From Parabacteroides sp. PH5-46 (GTDB lineage Bacteria > Bacteroidota > Bacteroidia > Bacteroidales > Tannerellaceae): a DNA stretch of 64,000 bases. Made by a program: the position numbers and the translations under genes. The notes below the pieces were generated by a model. The model searched no databases and was not told where the DNA came from. It was given only the letters and a program-made list of their open reading frames with translations. Shown here piece by piece: positions 16,623 through 25,800 of this stretch. The stretch is from positions 62,001-126,000 of the forward strand of contig NZ_JARXXA010000009.1 in assembly GCF_029892785.1 (NCBI RefSeq), in the 5' to 3' direction. Position 1 is the first letter of the stretch. Each line of letters begins with the position of its first letter.

Positions 16623-17066
16623 TTACTTATTATGATTGAACAGTCTTTGCTCTGCCAACTGCTCATACTTACTACCCGGCTTGCCATAATTGCAATAGGG
16701 GTAGATACTGATACCTCCACGCGGGGTGAAAACACCTGTTACTTCAATATACTTTGGTTCCATCAAGGCTATCAGGTCTTTCATAATGATATTGACACAA
16801 TCTTCATGGAATGCTCCATGATTACGAAAACTGAAAAGGTATAACTTCAGGCTCTTACTCTCCACCATTTTCACATCTGGTATGTAGTCGATATGGATCG
16901 TAGCAAAGTCCGGTTGACCGGTGATCGGACAAAGGCTCGTAAACTCCGGACAGTTAAAACGTACCCAATAGTCATTATCAGGATGCTTGTTCACAAAAGC
17001 TTCCAACACTTCAGGAGCATACTCCTGTTTATAAACCGTCTCTTTTCCTAATGCGTTCAGTTTCAT
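16623..17066 (-). CDS. queF: NADPH-dependent 7-cyano-7-deazaguanine reductase
   Basis: A 147-residue protein of the short, unimodular QueF type with a tunnel fold. It reduces preQ0 to preQ1 in queuosine synthesis. The catalytic cysteine is Cys46 in [16 protein letters not shown], which forms a thioimide with preQ0, and the segment [15 protein letters not shown] includes the glutamate that binds the substrate. Its first 38 bases overlap the end of queC on the same strand, and the two enzymes act consecutively. Confidence 0.95.
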   Translation of the reverse strand: MKLNALGKETVYKQEYAPEVLEAFVNKHPDNDYWVRFNCPEFTSLCPITGQPDFATIHIDYIPDVKMVESKSLKLYLFSFRNHGAFHEDCVNIIMKDLIALMEPKYIEVTGVFTPRGGISIYPYCNYGKPGSKYEQLAEQRLFNHNK

Positions 17067-17706
17067 ATTTTTCTAATCCTTCTTTTCTTAATTTACAGGC
17101 AGGGCAATGGCCACAACCATCTGCCGGGATTCCGTTGTAACAGGTCAGCGTTTGAGTTCGCACCAGATCAAATACTCCCAGCTCGTCTGCCAACTGCCAT
17201 ACTTCGCTTTTATCCCGGCTCATCAGGGGGGTATGGATTACAAACTGCTCGTCCATCGCCAGATTTAATGTCACATTCAGCGAACGTACAAATGTATCCC
17301 GACAATCCGGATAGCCACTATAATCAGCTTCCGAAACACCTGTCACCAAATGGAATATCCCTTTTGTCCGAGCCAGAATCGCTGCAAAAGTAAGAAAAAT
17401 CAGGTTACGCCCCGGCACAAAGGTGTTAGGATATGTATCGTCCGGTTTATCTTCATCCATCACAATAGATGTATCAGTCAGCGAATTAGGAGCCAGCTGG
17501 CTCAGCAATGACACATCCAGCAACTGAAACGGAACTCCCGCCTCCTCAGCGATCTTACGAGCAATATCAATCTCCAACGAATGCTTCTGTCCATACGTAA
17601 AGCAAACTGTTTCAACTTCCGCAAAGTGTTTCTTCGCCCAGAAAAGACAGGTAGTAGAATCCTGCCCTCCGGAAAAACAAACCAACGCTGCATCTTTCTG
17701 TTTCAT
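17029..17706 (-). CDS. queC: 7-cyano-7-deazaguanine synthase
   Basis: A 225-residue enzyme that makes preQ0 from 7-carboxy-7-deazaguanine, ATP and ammonia. The PP-loop ATP motif [13 protein letters not shown] is near the N-terminus and the zinc site is CYNG...[11 protein letters not shown] at the C-terminus. I start at the ATG at 17706 (MKQKDAALV). The frame is open back to 17796, but that region is a repeat array and adds no homologous sequence. The -7 box lies only five bases before this ATG, so the message may be nearly leaderless. queF follows. Confidence 0.94.
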   Translation of the reverse strand: MKQKDAALVCFSGGQDSTTCLFWAKKHFAEVETVCFTYGQKHSLEIDIARKIAEEAGVPFQLLDVSLLSQLAPNSLTDTSIVMDEDKPDDTYPNTFVPGRNLIFLTFAAILARTKGIFHLVTGVSEADYSGYPDCRDTFVRSLNVTLNLAMDEQFVIHTPLMSRDKSEVWQLADELGVFDLVRTQTLTCYNGIPADGCGHCPACKLRKEGLEKYETERIRKRDGL

Positions 17707-17710
17707 CCCC

Positions 17711-17718
17711 CAAAGATA
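17711..17718 (-). promoter_or_regulatory. -7 box (TATCTTTG) immediately upstream of queC
   Basis: An exact match whose last base is separated from the queC ATG by only four bases (GGGG). Transcription would start at or next to the start codon. Confidence 0.5.
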
Positions 17719-17748
17719 AAATATTGTTTGAACCAAAACAAATATAGT

Positions 17749-17830
17749 CCCACAACTGTAGAACTTATGTTCAACATATGTAGAACATGAATTCAACAGT
17801 TGTAGAACATAAGTTCAACAATTGTGGGAT
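17749..17830. repeat. Four-unit, 22-bp-period palindromic array (array B)
   Basis: Units start at 17749, 17771, 17793 and 17815; the last is partial. Each has a core of the type AACAnnTGT followed 11 bases later by a core of the type GAACATAAGTTC. The ends TCCCACAA and TTGTGGGA are complementary. It sits between the divergent queC and SMP-30-like genes, with a promoter on each side (17711-17718 and 17856-17863). Confidence 0.85.
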
Positions 17831-17855
17831 TTTAATTAAAGTCCTTATTTTTATG

Positions 17856-17863
17856 TAGATTTG
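17856..17863 (+). promoter_or_regulatory. -7 box (TAGATTTG) of the SMP-30-like gene
   Basis: An exact TAnnTTTG match 40 bases before the ATG at 17904. Confidence 0.55.
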
Positions 17864-17903
17864 CAAATACTTTCTGACATTTGAAAATCTAAATATTTTG
17901 TTT

Positions 17904-18803
17904 ATGAGACAATCGTTTATTCTTTATTCCCTGTTTGTGTGTGTGATATCTGTAGCGGCTTCGTGCGGACAGCCGAAAGGCGTTGTAGCCGAAGGAGCTG
18001 TCGTAGAGAAGCTAGCCGACGGCTTTAGCTTCACCGAGGGACCTGCTGTAGACAAGGATGGAAATATCTACTTCACCGACCAGCCCAACGACAAGATCTA
18101 CAAATGGTCGACAGACGGCAAACTCTCCGTCTTCCTCGACAATACAGGAAGAGCCAACGGCATGTACTTCGACAAGGACAACCACCTCCTCTCCTGCTCT
18201 GACATGGAGAATGAGATCTGGCGCTTCAATCCGGACGGTTCCCACACGGTCATCCTGACTGATTATCAAGGGCGGAAGCTCAACGGACCCAACGATCTCT
18301 GGGTACATCCCAAGGGAGGCGTCTACCTCACCGACCCGCTATACAAACGCGACTATTGGACGCGCTCTCCCGAGATGCAGCAAGACGGACAACACCTTTA
18401 CTACCTCTCGCCCGATCATCAGACAGTCTCCCGCGTCGACGATACGCTCGAGCAGCCCAACGGTATCATCGGCACTCCGGACGGGAAGCTCCTCTACGTG
18501 GCTGACATCCGGGCCGGGAAAACCTACGCTTACGACATTCAGCCCGACGGCTCCCTCAGCAACAAAAGGCTCTTCTGCTCCATGGGCTCCGACGGCATGA
18601 CGATGGATGAGGCCGGAAACGTCTATCTGACCGGCAAAGGAGTTAGTGTCTTCAATCCCGAAGGCGTACAGATCGCCCACATCCCCGTAGAGGCTGGCTG
18701 GACAGCCAACATCTGCTTCGGAGGAAAGGACATGAAAACCCTCTTCATCACAGCCTCTCAATATTTGTACAGCATACGCATGAACGTAAAAGGAATCAGG
18801 TAA
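17904..18803 (+). CDS. SMP-30/gluconolactonase-like lipoprotein
   Basis: A 299-residue lipoprotein (SVAASC lipobox). The six-bladed beta-propeller of the SMP-30/LRE family is seen as repeated DxxGNIYFTD, NGMYFDKDNHLLSC, LNGPNDLWVHPKGGVYLTDP and PNGIIGTPDGKLLYVAD segments; the Glu in FTEGPAVD, the Asn in GPNDL and PNGI, and a late Asp in GSDGMTMDEAGNVY bind the metal. It probably opens a sugar lactone in the periplasm. The ATG at 17904 is preferred over a TTG two codons upstream. The gene uses many C-ending codons (CTC, TCC, GAC) and looks more GC-rich than its flanks. Confidence 0.87.
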   Translation: MRQSFILYSLFVCVISVAASCGQPKGVVAEGAVVEKLADGFSFTEGPAVDKDGNIYFTDQPNDKIYKWSTDGKLSVFLDNTGRANGMYFDKDNHLLSCSDMENEIWRFNPDGSHTVILTDYQGRKLNGPNDLWVHPKGGVYLTDPLYKRDYWTRSPEMQQDGQHLYYLSPDHQTVSRVDDTLEQPNGIIGTPDGKLLYVADIRAGKTYAYDIQPDGSLSNKRLFCSMGSDGMTMDEAGNVYLTGKGVSVFNPEGVQIAHIPVEAGWTANICFGGKDMKTLFITASQYLYSIRMNVKGIR

Positions 18804-18823
18804 ATCAGTAGTTAGTTCTCAAA

Positions 18824-18860
18824 AAAATCTGCACAAACTTTAAAAAAGTGTGCAGATTTT
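18824..18860 (+). terminator. Intrinsic terminator of the SMP-30-like gene
   Basis: AAAATCTGCACA at 18824-18835 pairs with TGTGCAGATTTT at 18849-18860 (12 bp), giving a U-tract on the right. The hairpin lies 20 bases after the stop. Confidence 0.75.
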
Positions 18861-18872
18861 CAGATAAAGTTA

Positions 18873-18880
18873 TATCTTTG
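18873..18880 (+). promoter_or_regulatory. -7 box (TATCTTTG) of the FadL-type porin gene
   Basis: A perfect consensus match 56 bases before the ATG at 18937, leaving a leader of about 50 bases with no obvious structure. Confidence 0.65.
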
Positions 18881-18936
18881 TCCCCACAATTGTGTGAAAT
18901 ATGCTTTAAAATAAGAGAAATTAACTACAAAAGAGT

Positions 18937-20265
18937 ATGAAAAAAATCTTTGCATTTGCATGTATCCTCATGCTTCCTTTGTCTTACACAGCGGCGGAGG
19001 GTTATCAAGTAAACTCACAAAGTGCTAAACAGGCAGGTATGGGACATGTCGGTGCTGCATTAAAGCTCGGAGCAGAAAGTATGCACTTCAATCCAGCCGG
19101 GCTGGCTTTCATGAACAATAGTATAGACCTCTCAGCCGGGGTTTCTGCTGTCATATCAAGCGGCGATTTCAAAAACGGCAACTACAAGCACAAAATTGAT
19201 AACGACCCGAGCACTCCCCTCTATTTCTACGCCGGATTCAAGGTATACGATTTCCTTGCTGCCGGAATCAGCGTTACCAACCCTTATGGAAGCGCCATGA
19301 ACTGGGGAAAAAACTGGGAAGGTTCTCATCTGATACAGGATATCTCCTTAAAATCCTTTTCCATTCAGCCGACGGTAGCCTTCAAGATTGGCGACCGCCT
19401 CAGCGTAGGTGGAGGTTTGATGGTTATGTTTGGAGACTTCTCCCTTAGCCGGGCACTGATCTCTTCAAACGACATTGCTATGCTCGCGCAACTCAGACCT
19501 GAACTGACTCCGATTGCCGATAAGTATAAAGGCATCACGCCGATTGCCGCAACACTCTCAGGAGATGCCGGACTGAAGCTGGGATATAATCTTGGAGCGA
19601 TGTTTGACCTCAACGACAAGATTACAATCGGAGTTTCATACCGTTCCAAAGTCAAAATGGAAGTAGAAGAAGGAACTGCCGCATTAAACTATGCCAACGA
19701 AACAGAATTAAAAGCTATATTTTCAACGATACCTCCCCTCGACCGAGGAACATTCGAGGCATCCCTGCCCTTACCTTCAAACGTCAATGTAGGAGTCAGT
19801 TACAAACCTACCGACAAGCTGTTGCTCTCCGGAGAAGTACAGTTCGTTGGCTGGGGAGCGTACAAGGCTCTGAATGTGCAGTTTTCTCAAGAAGTACTGG
19901 AAGGATACAGTATCAACGCTGAGAAAAACTACAAAAACAGCCGTATCTACCGCATCGGCGGACAATACGCAACCACAGACCGTCTCGATTTACGTCTGGG
20001 ATTCTATTTTGACGAAACACCAGTGAAAGACGAATTCCTCAATCCCGAGACACCCAGTATGAACAAACTGGGAATGAGTGCCGGACTTAGCTTCCGCCCG
20101 CTTTCAAGGCTGTCGGTAGACTTTGCAATGGCTTATACCACCGGATTCGGCCGCGATGGCTCATACACCGATGTTAGCCCCATAACTGGAGACCCTCGCA
20201 GATTTCCTGGACACTATAAGATCAGGGCCTTTACGCCCACGATCGGTTTATCCTATTCTTTCTAA
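18937..20265 (+). CDS. OMPP1/FadL/TodX-family outer-membrane transport protein
   Basis: A 442-residue protein with a signal peptide (to about residue 20, YTAAEG). FadL hallmarks are the N-terminal hatch GYQVNSQSAKQAGMGHVGAA with LGAESMHFNPAGLAFM, and the C-terminal strand ending in Phe (IGLSYSF) for barrel assembly. FadL porins let long-chain fatty acids and other hydrophobic compounds cross the outer membrane by lateral diffusion. The gene faces an acyl-CoA synthetase across a shared terminator, so the pair could handle uptake and activation of fatty acids (inference). Confidence 0.9.
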   Translation: MKKIFAFACILMLPLSYTAAEGYQVNSQSAKQAGMGHVGAALKLGAESMHFNPAGLAFMNNSIDLSAGVSAVISSGDFKNGNYKHKIDNDPSTPLYFYAGFKVYDFLAAGISVTNPYGSAMNWGKNWEGSHLIQDISLKSFSIQPTVAFKIGDRLSVGGGLMVMFGDFSLSRALISSNDIAMLAQLRPELTPIADKYKGITPIAATLSGDAGLKLGYNLGAMFDLNDKITIGVSYRSKVKMEVEEGTAALNYANETELKAIFSTIPPLDRGTFEASLPLPSNVNVGVSYKPTDKLLLSGEVQFVGWGAYKALNVQFSQEVLEGYSINAEKNYKNSRIYRIGGQYATTDRLDLRLGFYFDETPVKDEFLNPETPSMNKLGMSAGLSFRPLSRLSVDFAMAYTTGFGRDGSYTDVSPITGDPRRFPGHYKIRAFTPTIGLSYSF

Positions 20266-20286
20266 TATTTGAGTTTTATCTAATAT

Positions 20287-20321
20287 AAAAAGGCCGCCCC
20301 GTTCTTCGGAGGCGGCCTTTT
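20287..20321. terminator. Bidirectional intrinsic terminator
   Basis: AAAAGGCCGCC at 20288-20298 pairs with GGCGGCCTTTT at 20311-20321 around a 12-base loop, with A-runs on one side and T-runs on the other. It serves both the porin gene and the opposing acyl-CoA synthetase gene. Confidence 0.9.
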
Positions 20322-20336
20322 ACATCTTGCCTACTT

Positions 20337-22235
20337 TTATAGGGAGGTGATATTCTTTTCATTCTGAGGGTTCTTGCCCTCGGGGGTGTATAGATGCTCG
20401 ATACGGGAAGCGTATAGCTTTTCTACCTTGCCTCTGATAACCTTTAGGGAGCTGTTTACCAGTCCGTTTTGCTCTGTCCAGGCTTCGGGTAGGACGGCAA
20501 AAGTAGTAGGTAGCCAGCGGTCGGGGAAGAGAGTAGACAAATCTCCGCCTTTTTTGAAGCGGTCGATCTGGCGACGGATGATGTCGATAGCCTCCTGCTT
20601 ACCTTCTGCTGTGTCGAGGGTCATTTGCTTAACAGCCAGTTCCTTCTTAAGGTAGTCTTTGTTCGAAACAAGGATGGCTACCGTGTATGGATTCTGGTTG
20701 TTGTATAATAAGAGTTGATCGATGGCCGGAGAGTGCTCCATAAGGGCTTCTTCAATGCCTTCGGGGCTATATTTCTCGCCGTCGCTACTAATCAGCAAAC
20801 TCTTGAACCTGCCGAGTACAAAGAGGAGACCGTCTTTCATGTACCCCATATCACCGGTGTATAACCAACCGTCACGCACGGTTTCGGCGCTTGCCACAGG
20901 GTTTTTCCAGTAGCCCGCCATAACATTTTCGCCACGGATCACGATTTCGCCTTTCTCACCGTCGGGCAGTTCTTTACCATCGTTGTCGCATATCTTCAAA
21001 TCCAGCGGTTGCACCAACACACCGCTGCTGCCAAACAGATGGCGGCGGGGACCATTGGTAGAGATCACCGGAGTAGCCTCACTCAGGCCATAGCCTTGGT
21101 ACATTGGCATGCCGATGGCATAATAGAATTTCTGCAGGTCTTTGTCCAATAGGGCGCCTCCGCCGATAAAAAAGCGCAGTTCGCCGCCAAAATTGAGCCT
21201 AACCTTCGAGAAGACCAGCTTGTCCATCAGCGCCACAAAAGGTTTAAGAATGAATCGCCAGCCCCGACCTTTGTCGTCACCACCGTCTCCATTGTAAGCA
21301 TAGGCCGCTTTGAGCCCGAGGTTGAACAAACGAACCACCGTAGGTCCCTGAGCTTGTATACCCTGCTCTATACTCTTTTTAAAATTCTTGGCCAATGCCG
21401 GAACACTGAGTATCAGATATGGCTTCACTTCTTTGATATTGCCGGGGATATTCTTCAGTGTTTCCATACCTGTACGGCCTACCTGCACGGTCGCCACGGC
21501 TGCACCTTTAGACATGAAGATGTAGAATCCTACCACATGGGCGAAGCAATGGTCTAATGGCAGGATCACAAAGGTCCGCCAATCTTGGGTGATATCGATA
21601 CAGGATAGAGACTGCTCTATATTGGCTGTGTAGTTCCTATGGGTCAGGATGACGCCTTTCGGATCTGCCGTAGTGCCCGATGTATAGGTGATAGTGGCAT
21701 AATCATCGTTTTGAAGCGAGCGACCGATACTCAGAAAGTCTTCCACAGGTGTATCCTTCAGATACTGTTCGCCCATCGCTTTTACCTCGGCCAGGGAGAT
21801 TTCGCCGGGCAGGTATTCGGACTGTTCGTCCAGGATGATCACCTTCTCTACAAGCGGGAGCTGTGCTGTAATAGCACGGATTTTCTTCAGTTGCTGGCCG
21901 CTGACCATAATATACTTCACATCGGCATGCTGCAGACGGAAAAGAAGATCGTTGGCCTCTTCCAGCTTTACGGACAGAGGCACGTTGGTTGCTCCGGCAT
22001 AAAACATAGCCAGCTCGCTGATAATCCAGGCGTTCCGTCCTTCGCTGAGCAACGCCATATTGTCTCCTTTGCTTACTCCCAGCGCTACAAGCCCTGCACC
22101 CAGGGTGTAGACTTGTTCCTTCGTTTGGGAATAGGTGGTTGGTTCAAATTCATCTTTCGTTTTCTCTAAAAGGAAGGTGTTCGATGGATACTGAGCCACC
22201 GAACTCTCGAAAAGGTCTACTAATGTTCGTTTCAT
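20337..22235 (-). CDS. Long-chain acyl-CoA synthetase (AMP-binding)
   Basis: A 632-residue cytoplasmic ligase of the adenylate-forming superfamily. The ATP motif ITYTSGTTADPKGVILTH is at about residues 178-195, YQGYGLSEATPVIS at 380-395, and GWLYTGDMGYMKDGLLFVLGRFKSLLISSDGEKYSPEGIE carries the hinge and CoA-binding part (segment longer than quoted elsewhere, positions about 455-495). It would activate fatty acids as acyl-AMP and then acyl-CoA. The closest types are the eukaryote-like FadD15/ACSL enzymes common in Bacteroidetes. It converges on the FadL-type porin gene. Confidence 0.9.
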   Translation of the reverse strand: MKRTLVDLFESSVAQYPSNTFLLEKTKDEFEPTTYSQTKEQVYTLGAGLVALGVSKGDNMALLSEGRNAWIISELAMFYAGATNVPLSVKLEEANDLLFRLQHADVKYIMVSGQQLKKIRAITAQLPLVEKVIILDEQSEYLPGEISLAEVKAMGEQYLKDTPVEDFLSIGRSLQNDDYATITYTSGTTADPKGVILTHRNYTANIEQSLSCIDITQDWRTFVILPLDHCFAHVVGFYIFMSKGAAVATVQVGRTGMETLKNIPGNIKEVKPYLILSVPALAKNFKKSIEQGIQAQGPTVVRLFNLGLKAAYAYNGDGGDDKGRGWRFILKPFVALMDKLVFSKVRLNFGGELRFFIGGGALLDKDLQKFYYAIGMPMYQGYGLSEATPVISTNGPRRHLFGSSGVLVQPLDLKICDNDGKELPDGEKGEIVIRGENVMAGYWKNPVASAETVRDGWLYTGDMGYMKDGLLFVLGRFKSLLISSDGEKYSPEGIEEALMEHSPAIDQLLLYNNQNPYTVAILVSNKDYLKKELAVKQMTLDTAEGKQEAIDIIRRQIDRFKKGGDLSTLFPDRWLPTTFAVLPEAWTEQNGLVNSSLKVIRGKVEKLYASRIEHLYTPEGKNPQNEKNITSL

Positions 22236-22262
22236 GGTAGTATTTTTCTGTAAGAATGTATA

Positions 22263-22799
22263 TTAAAACTCTTTGGGGCCGTATACAAATTCAGTACCTC
22301 TTCCGCTAATGGTAGACTTGGTTTCATCTACCAATTTGTTGTCTCTGTATATACGTATAACCGTTGTCAGAGATTCGGGAGCGGGCATATCAGAAGGGAC
22401 AAGCGCCGAATTACTTACATGCAGGGTGAGCAGCACTCCTTTATCCACGGTTTCAAATGTATGCAGCTTGCCAAACACAAAATTGTGCATTTCATTGGGG
22501 TAAGGAGTGGTTGACTGGGCAAAGTGATAGAGAGATACATCTTTTTTCCAGTACTGGTCTATCTTTTTACCGTCCATTGTTATGTCAACGTATTTATTGG
22601 GTAAGATGGAACTGTATTCTTTCAGGCAATTGATAGTCACCTGCATCAGGTAAGAAGATTTATCACCTTCTGTTTCAAACTCTACACGGTAATGGTGAAG
22701 AGTGTTGATATCATCGCTTTCGTCATCATCATCGCCACCGCAAGAGCAAAACGCTAACAGACAACAGGCTAGCAAGAGGGTTTTATTAAACCATTTCAT
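22263..22799 (-). CDS. Uncharacterised lipoprotein with acidic export signal
   Basis: A 178-residue lipoprotein; the signal ends LLAFCSC and is followed at once by GGDDDDESDD. An acidic stretch right after the lipid-anchored Cys resembles the lipoprotein export signal that sends Bacteroidetes lipoproteins to the cell surface. The rest looks like a beta-sandwich and is not recognised. It has its own -7 box at 22823-22830 and lies between mfd and the acyl-CoA synthetase gene on the same strand. Confidence 0.75.
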   Translation of the reverse strand: MKWFNKTLLLACCLLAFCSCGGDDDDESDDINTLHHYRVEFETEGDKSSYLMQVTINCLKEYSSILPNKYVDITMDGKKIDQYWKKDVSLYHFAQSTTPYPNEMHNFVFGKLHTFETVDKGVLLTLHVSNSALVPSDMPAPESLTTVIRIYRDNKLVDETKSTISGRGTEFVYGPKEF

Positions 22800-22822
22800 C
22801 CGCTTTCTTTTTTAGTTTGGGA

Positions 22823-22830
22823 CAAATATA
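22823..22830 (-). promoter_or_regulatory. -7 box (TATATTTG) of the surface lipoprotein gene
   Basis: An exact TAnnTTTG match on the minus strand, 23 bases before the ATG at 22799. It lies between the mfd stop and this gene. Confidence 0.55.
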
Positions 22831-22838
22831 TTAAAAAA

Positions 22839-25800
22839 TCAACCCATTTCCTCCAATATAGAGCAGGCATCTTCTATGGTGGGGACGTCTTTGATGAGGA
22901 GGCTACGTTTGTTATTGTTTTCCCGCAGTTCACAACGACGTGGGTAACAGCTGATGTAGCTGAGTATCTTCCCGAAAATGTCGCTTTCGTAGTACGGGCT
23001 GTGGGGATTACTCACGAAGAAGAGGCTCATGCGTCCCTGTTTGAGGACGGCCTTTTCAATGCCCAGCGAGCGGGCCAACCGCCTCAGACGTACTACGCGT
23101 ATCAATTCCTTGCCTTCCTTGGGGATAGAACCGAAGCGATCTTTTAGGCGGTCGGAAAACGCCAGGATGTCGAGCTCTTCTTCCATCTTGTCGAGCTCTC
23201 GGTACAGGGAAACGCGCTCGGAGTCGCTGGGGATATACACTGGCGGAAACATCAGTTCCAAATCGCTCTCAATGTGGGTTTCGCGCACAAAATCTTCGCC
23301 GCTATGGTGACGGGCGGCCTCGGTTCCTTCGTAAAGCTCGGCAAACTCTTCGTTCTTGAGTTCGTCTACGGCTTCTTCCAATATTTTCTGGTAGGTTTCG
23401 TAACCCAGGTCGGCTATAAAGCCGCTCTGCTCGGCACCCAGCAGGTTTCCGGCACCACGGATATCCAAGTCTTGCATAGCGATGTGTATTCCACTGCCGA
23501 GTTCGGAAAAATTCTCTATGGCTTGAAGTCTCCGCCGCGCTTCTTGCGTTAACGTTGAGAGTGGCGGGGAAAGTAAATAACAGAAGGCCTTGCGATTACT
23601 CCGCCCTACCCTTCCGCGCAGCTGATGCAGGTCGGACAGACCGAATTGGTGGGCATTGTTTACGATAATGGTGTTCGCATTGGATACGTCGATACCATTT
23701 TCCACAATGGAGGTGGCCACCAATACGTCGTATTCGTAATTGATGAAGTCGAGCAGTATCTTTTCCAGTTTTTCGGGTTCCATCTGTCCGTGCCCTACGC
23801 ATACGCGGGCATCGGGTACTTCACGCTTTATCAGAGCCTCTATCTCGTGTATGTTCTGGATGCGATTATTGATAAAGAACACCTGGCCGTTGCGACTCAT
23901 CTCAAACTCGATGGCGTCGCGTATGATATCAGGATTGAAACGCTCTACTTCGGAGCGGACAGGGTAACGGTTGGGCGGCGGAGTGTTGATATTGCTCAGG
24001 TCGCGTGCGCCCATCAGTGAGAACTGCAAGGTACGCGGAATGGGCGTTGCCGTCATCGTGAGGGTATCCACATTCACCTTCATCTGCCGTAATTTTTCCT
24101 TTACAGAAACGCCGAATTTCTGTTCTTCGTCTATAATAAGCAGACCAAGGTCTTTGAACTTCACATCTTTGCTCACAATGCGGTGGGTACCTATCAGTAT
24201 ATTTACCTTACCTTCTTTTACGTCTTCGAGCACCGCCTTAATTTGTGCCGCAGAGCGGGCGCGGCTGATGTAATCGATCCTACAAGGAAAATCCTTTAGA
24301 CGATCCCGGAAGGACTGGTAATGCTGGAAAGCGAGCACCGTAGTGGGCACCAGAACGGCTACCTGCTTATTATCGGCCACGGCCTTGAATGCGGCACGCA
24401 TGGCCACTTCTGTTTTACCAAAGCCTACGTCGCCACAGATCAGCCTGTCCATCGGGCGGGTGTCTTCCATGTCCATTTTAACATCGGCAGTGGCTTTCAT
24501 CTGATCCGGGGTGTCTTCGTAGATGAAGCTGGCCTCGAGTTCGTGTTGCATAAAGCTGTCGGGAGAGTAGGCGAAGCCCGTTTCCTGTCGCCGCTTGGAG
24601 TAGAGCAGGATTAAATCGCGCGCAATGTCTTTTACCTTCTTTTTGGTACGTTCCTTCATGCGCTCCCAGGCGCCAGTACCCAGTTTGCTGAGTTTGGGCG
24701 GTTCGCCGCTGTCCTTACCCTTGTAACGGGAGAGTTTATGCAGGGAATGGATGCTTACGAAGATCACATCGTTGTTCAGGAAGATGAGCTTTACCACCTC
24801 CTGTATCTTGCCGTTGGCTTCGGTACGCACAAGGCCTCCGAACTGACCCACGCCATGGTCTACATGCACAATGTAATCGCCGTTGGAGAACTGATTGAGT
24901 TCCTTGAGCGAGAGGGTGATCTTCCCGCTGCGCGCCTTGTCGCTCTTTAGACTGAATTTATGGAAGCGGTCGAACAGCTGATGGTCGGTAAAGAAGCAAG
25001 CCTTTATTCCGGCATCTGAAAAGCCCTCGTGAATGGTTTTACCTACTGCCGTGAAGGGGATGTCGTCTCCCCTATCCTCGAAGATGGTTCGGATACGCTC
25101 GGTTTGCTTCTCCGAATCACTTAATATATATAATGTATAGCCTTCGGAAAGGTAATTGCGGAGTGACTCGCTTACCAGGTCGAAGTTTTTATGGTAAATT
25201 GGTTGCGGAGTGGTCTGAAAGGTAATCGTGGCATCTGCCGTGCCGCTGGGGCGTGTACCGAAGTGGATACGACGGAAGTCGAGCGCCTGACGGAGGAAGC
25301 CTTCGGCGGTGACCAGCTTCTCGCGTTTGTGGTCTATATTGCGGAAGGATTCTTCATCGCCCTGCACCGGTTCTTCGTCCCACAAGGTATTGATACGCTC
25401 TTTGCACCAAGCGAGATCCCTGGCAGCAATAATGGCATGTGAAGATACACTGTCGAGCAGGGAAGCCTCTGCCCGGGCTTTCTTTCCCATGCGCGGGACG
25501 ATGTGAATACTATCGAAGCGCTCCTTCGACAACTGTGTCTCCACATCGAAGGAGCGGATGGTCTCTACTTCATCGCCAAAGAAATCTATACGGTAGGGAA
25601 ACTCGTAAGAAAACGAGAATACGTCAAGTATACTACCCCTCATAGCGTACTGCCCGGGCTCATAGACATAGTCGGTATGTTCGAAGCCATATTCGTCCAG
25701 GATATCGGATACAAACATATTGTCTAAACGCTCCCCCTTGTGTATCTTGAGTGTATTTTCCTTCAGGATGTCTTTGGCTATTACTTTCTCGGCCAACGCT

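Noticed and set aside
17707-17796. Longer queC start
   Set aside because: The extension covers the promoter and part of array B and lacks similarity to QueC N-termini.
17707-17903. preQ1 riboswitch for queC-queF
   Set aside because: The promoter lies against the start codon, leaving no leader, and the preceding DNA is array B.
21639-22169. A 176-codon open frame opposite the acyl-CoA synthetase
   Set aside because: Antisense shadow of a well-supported gene.
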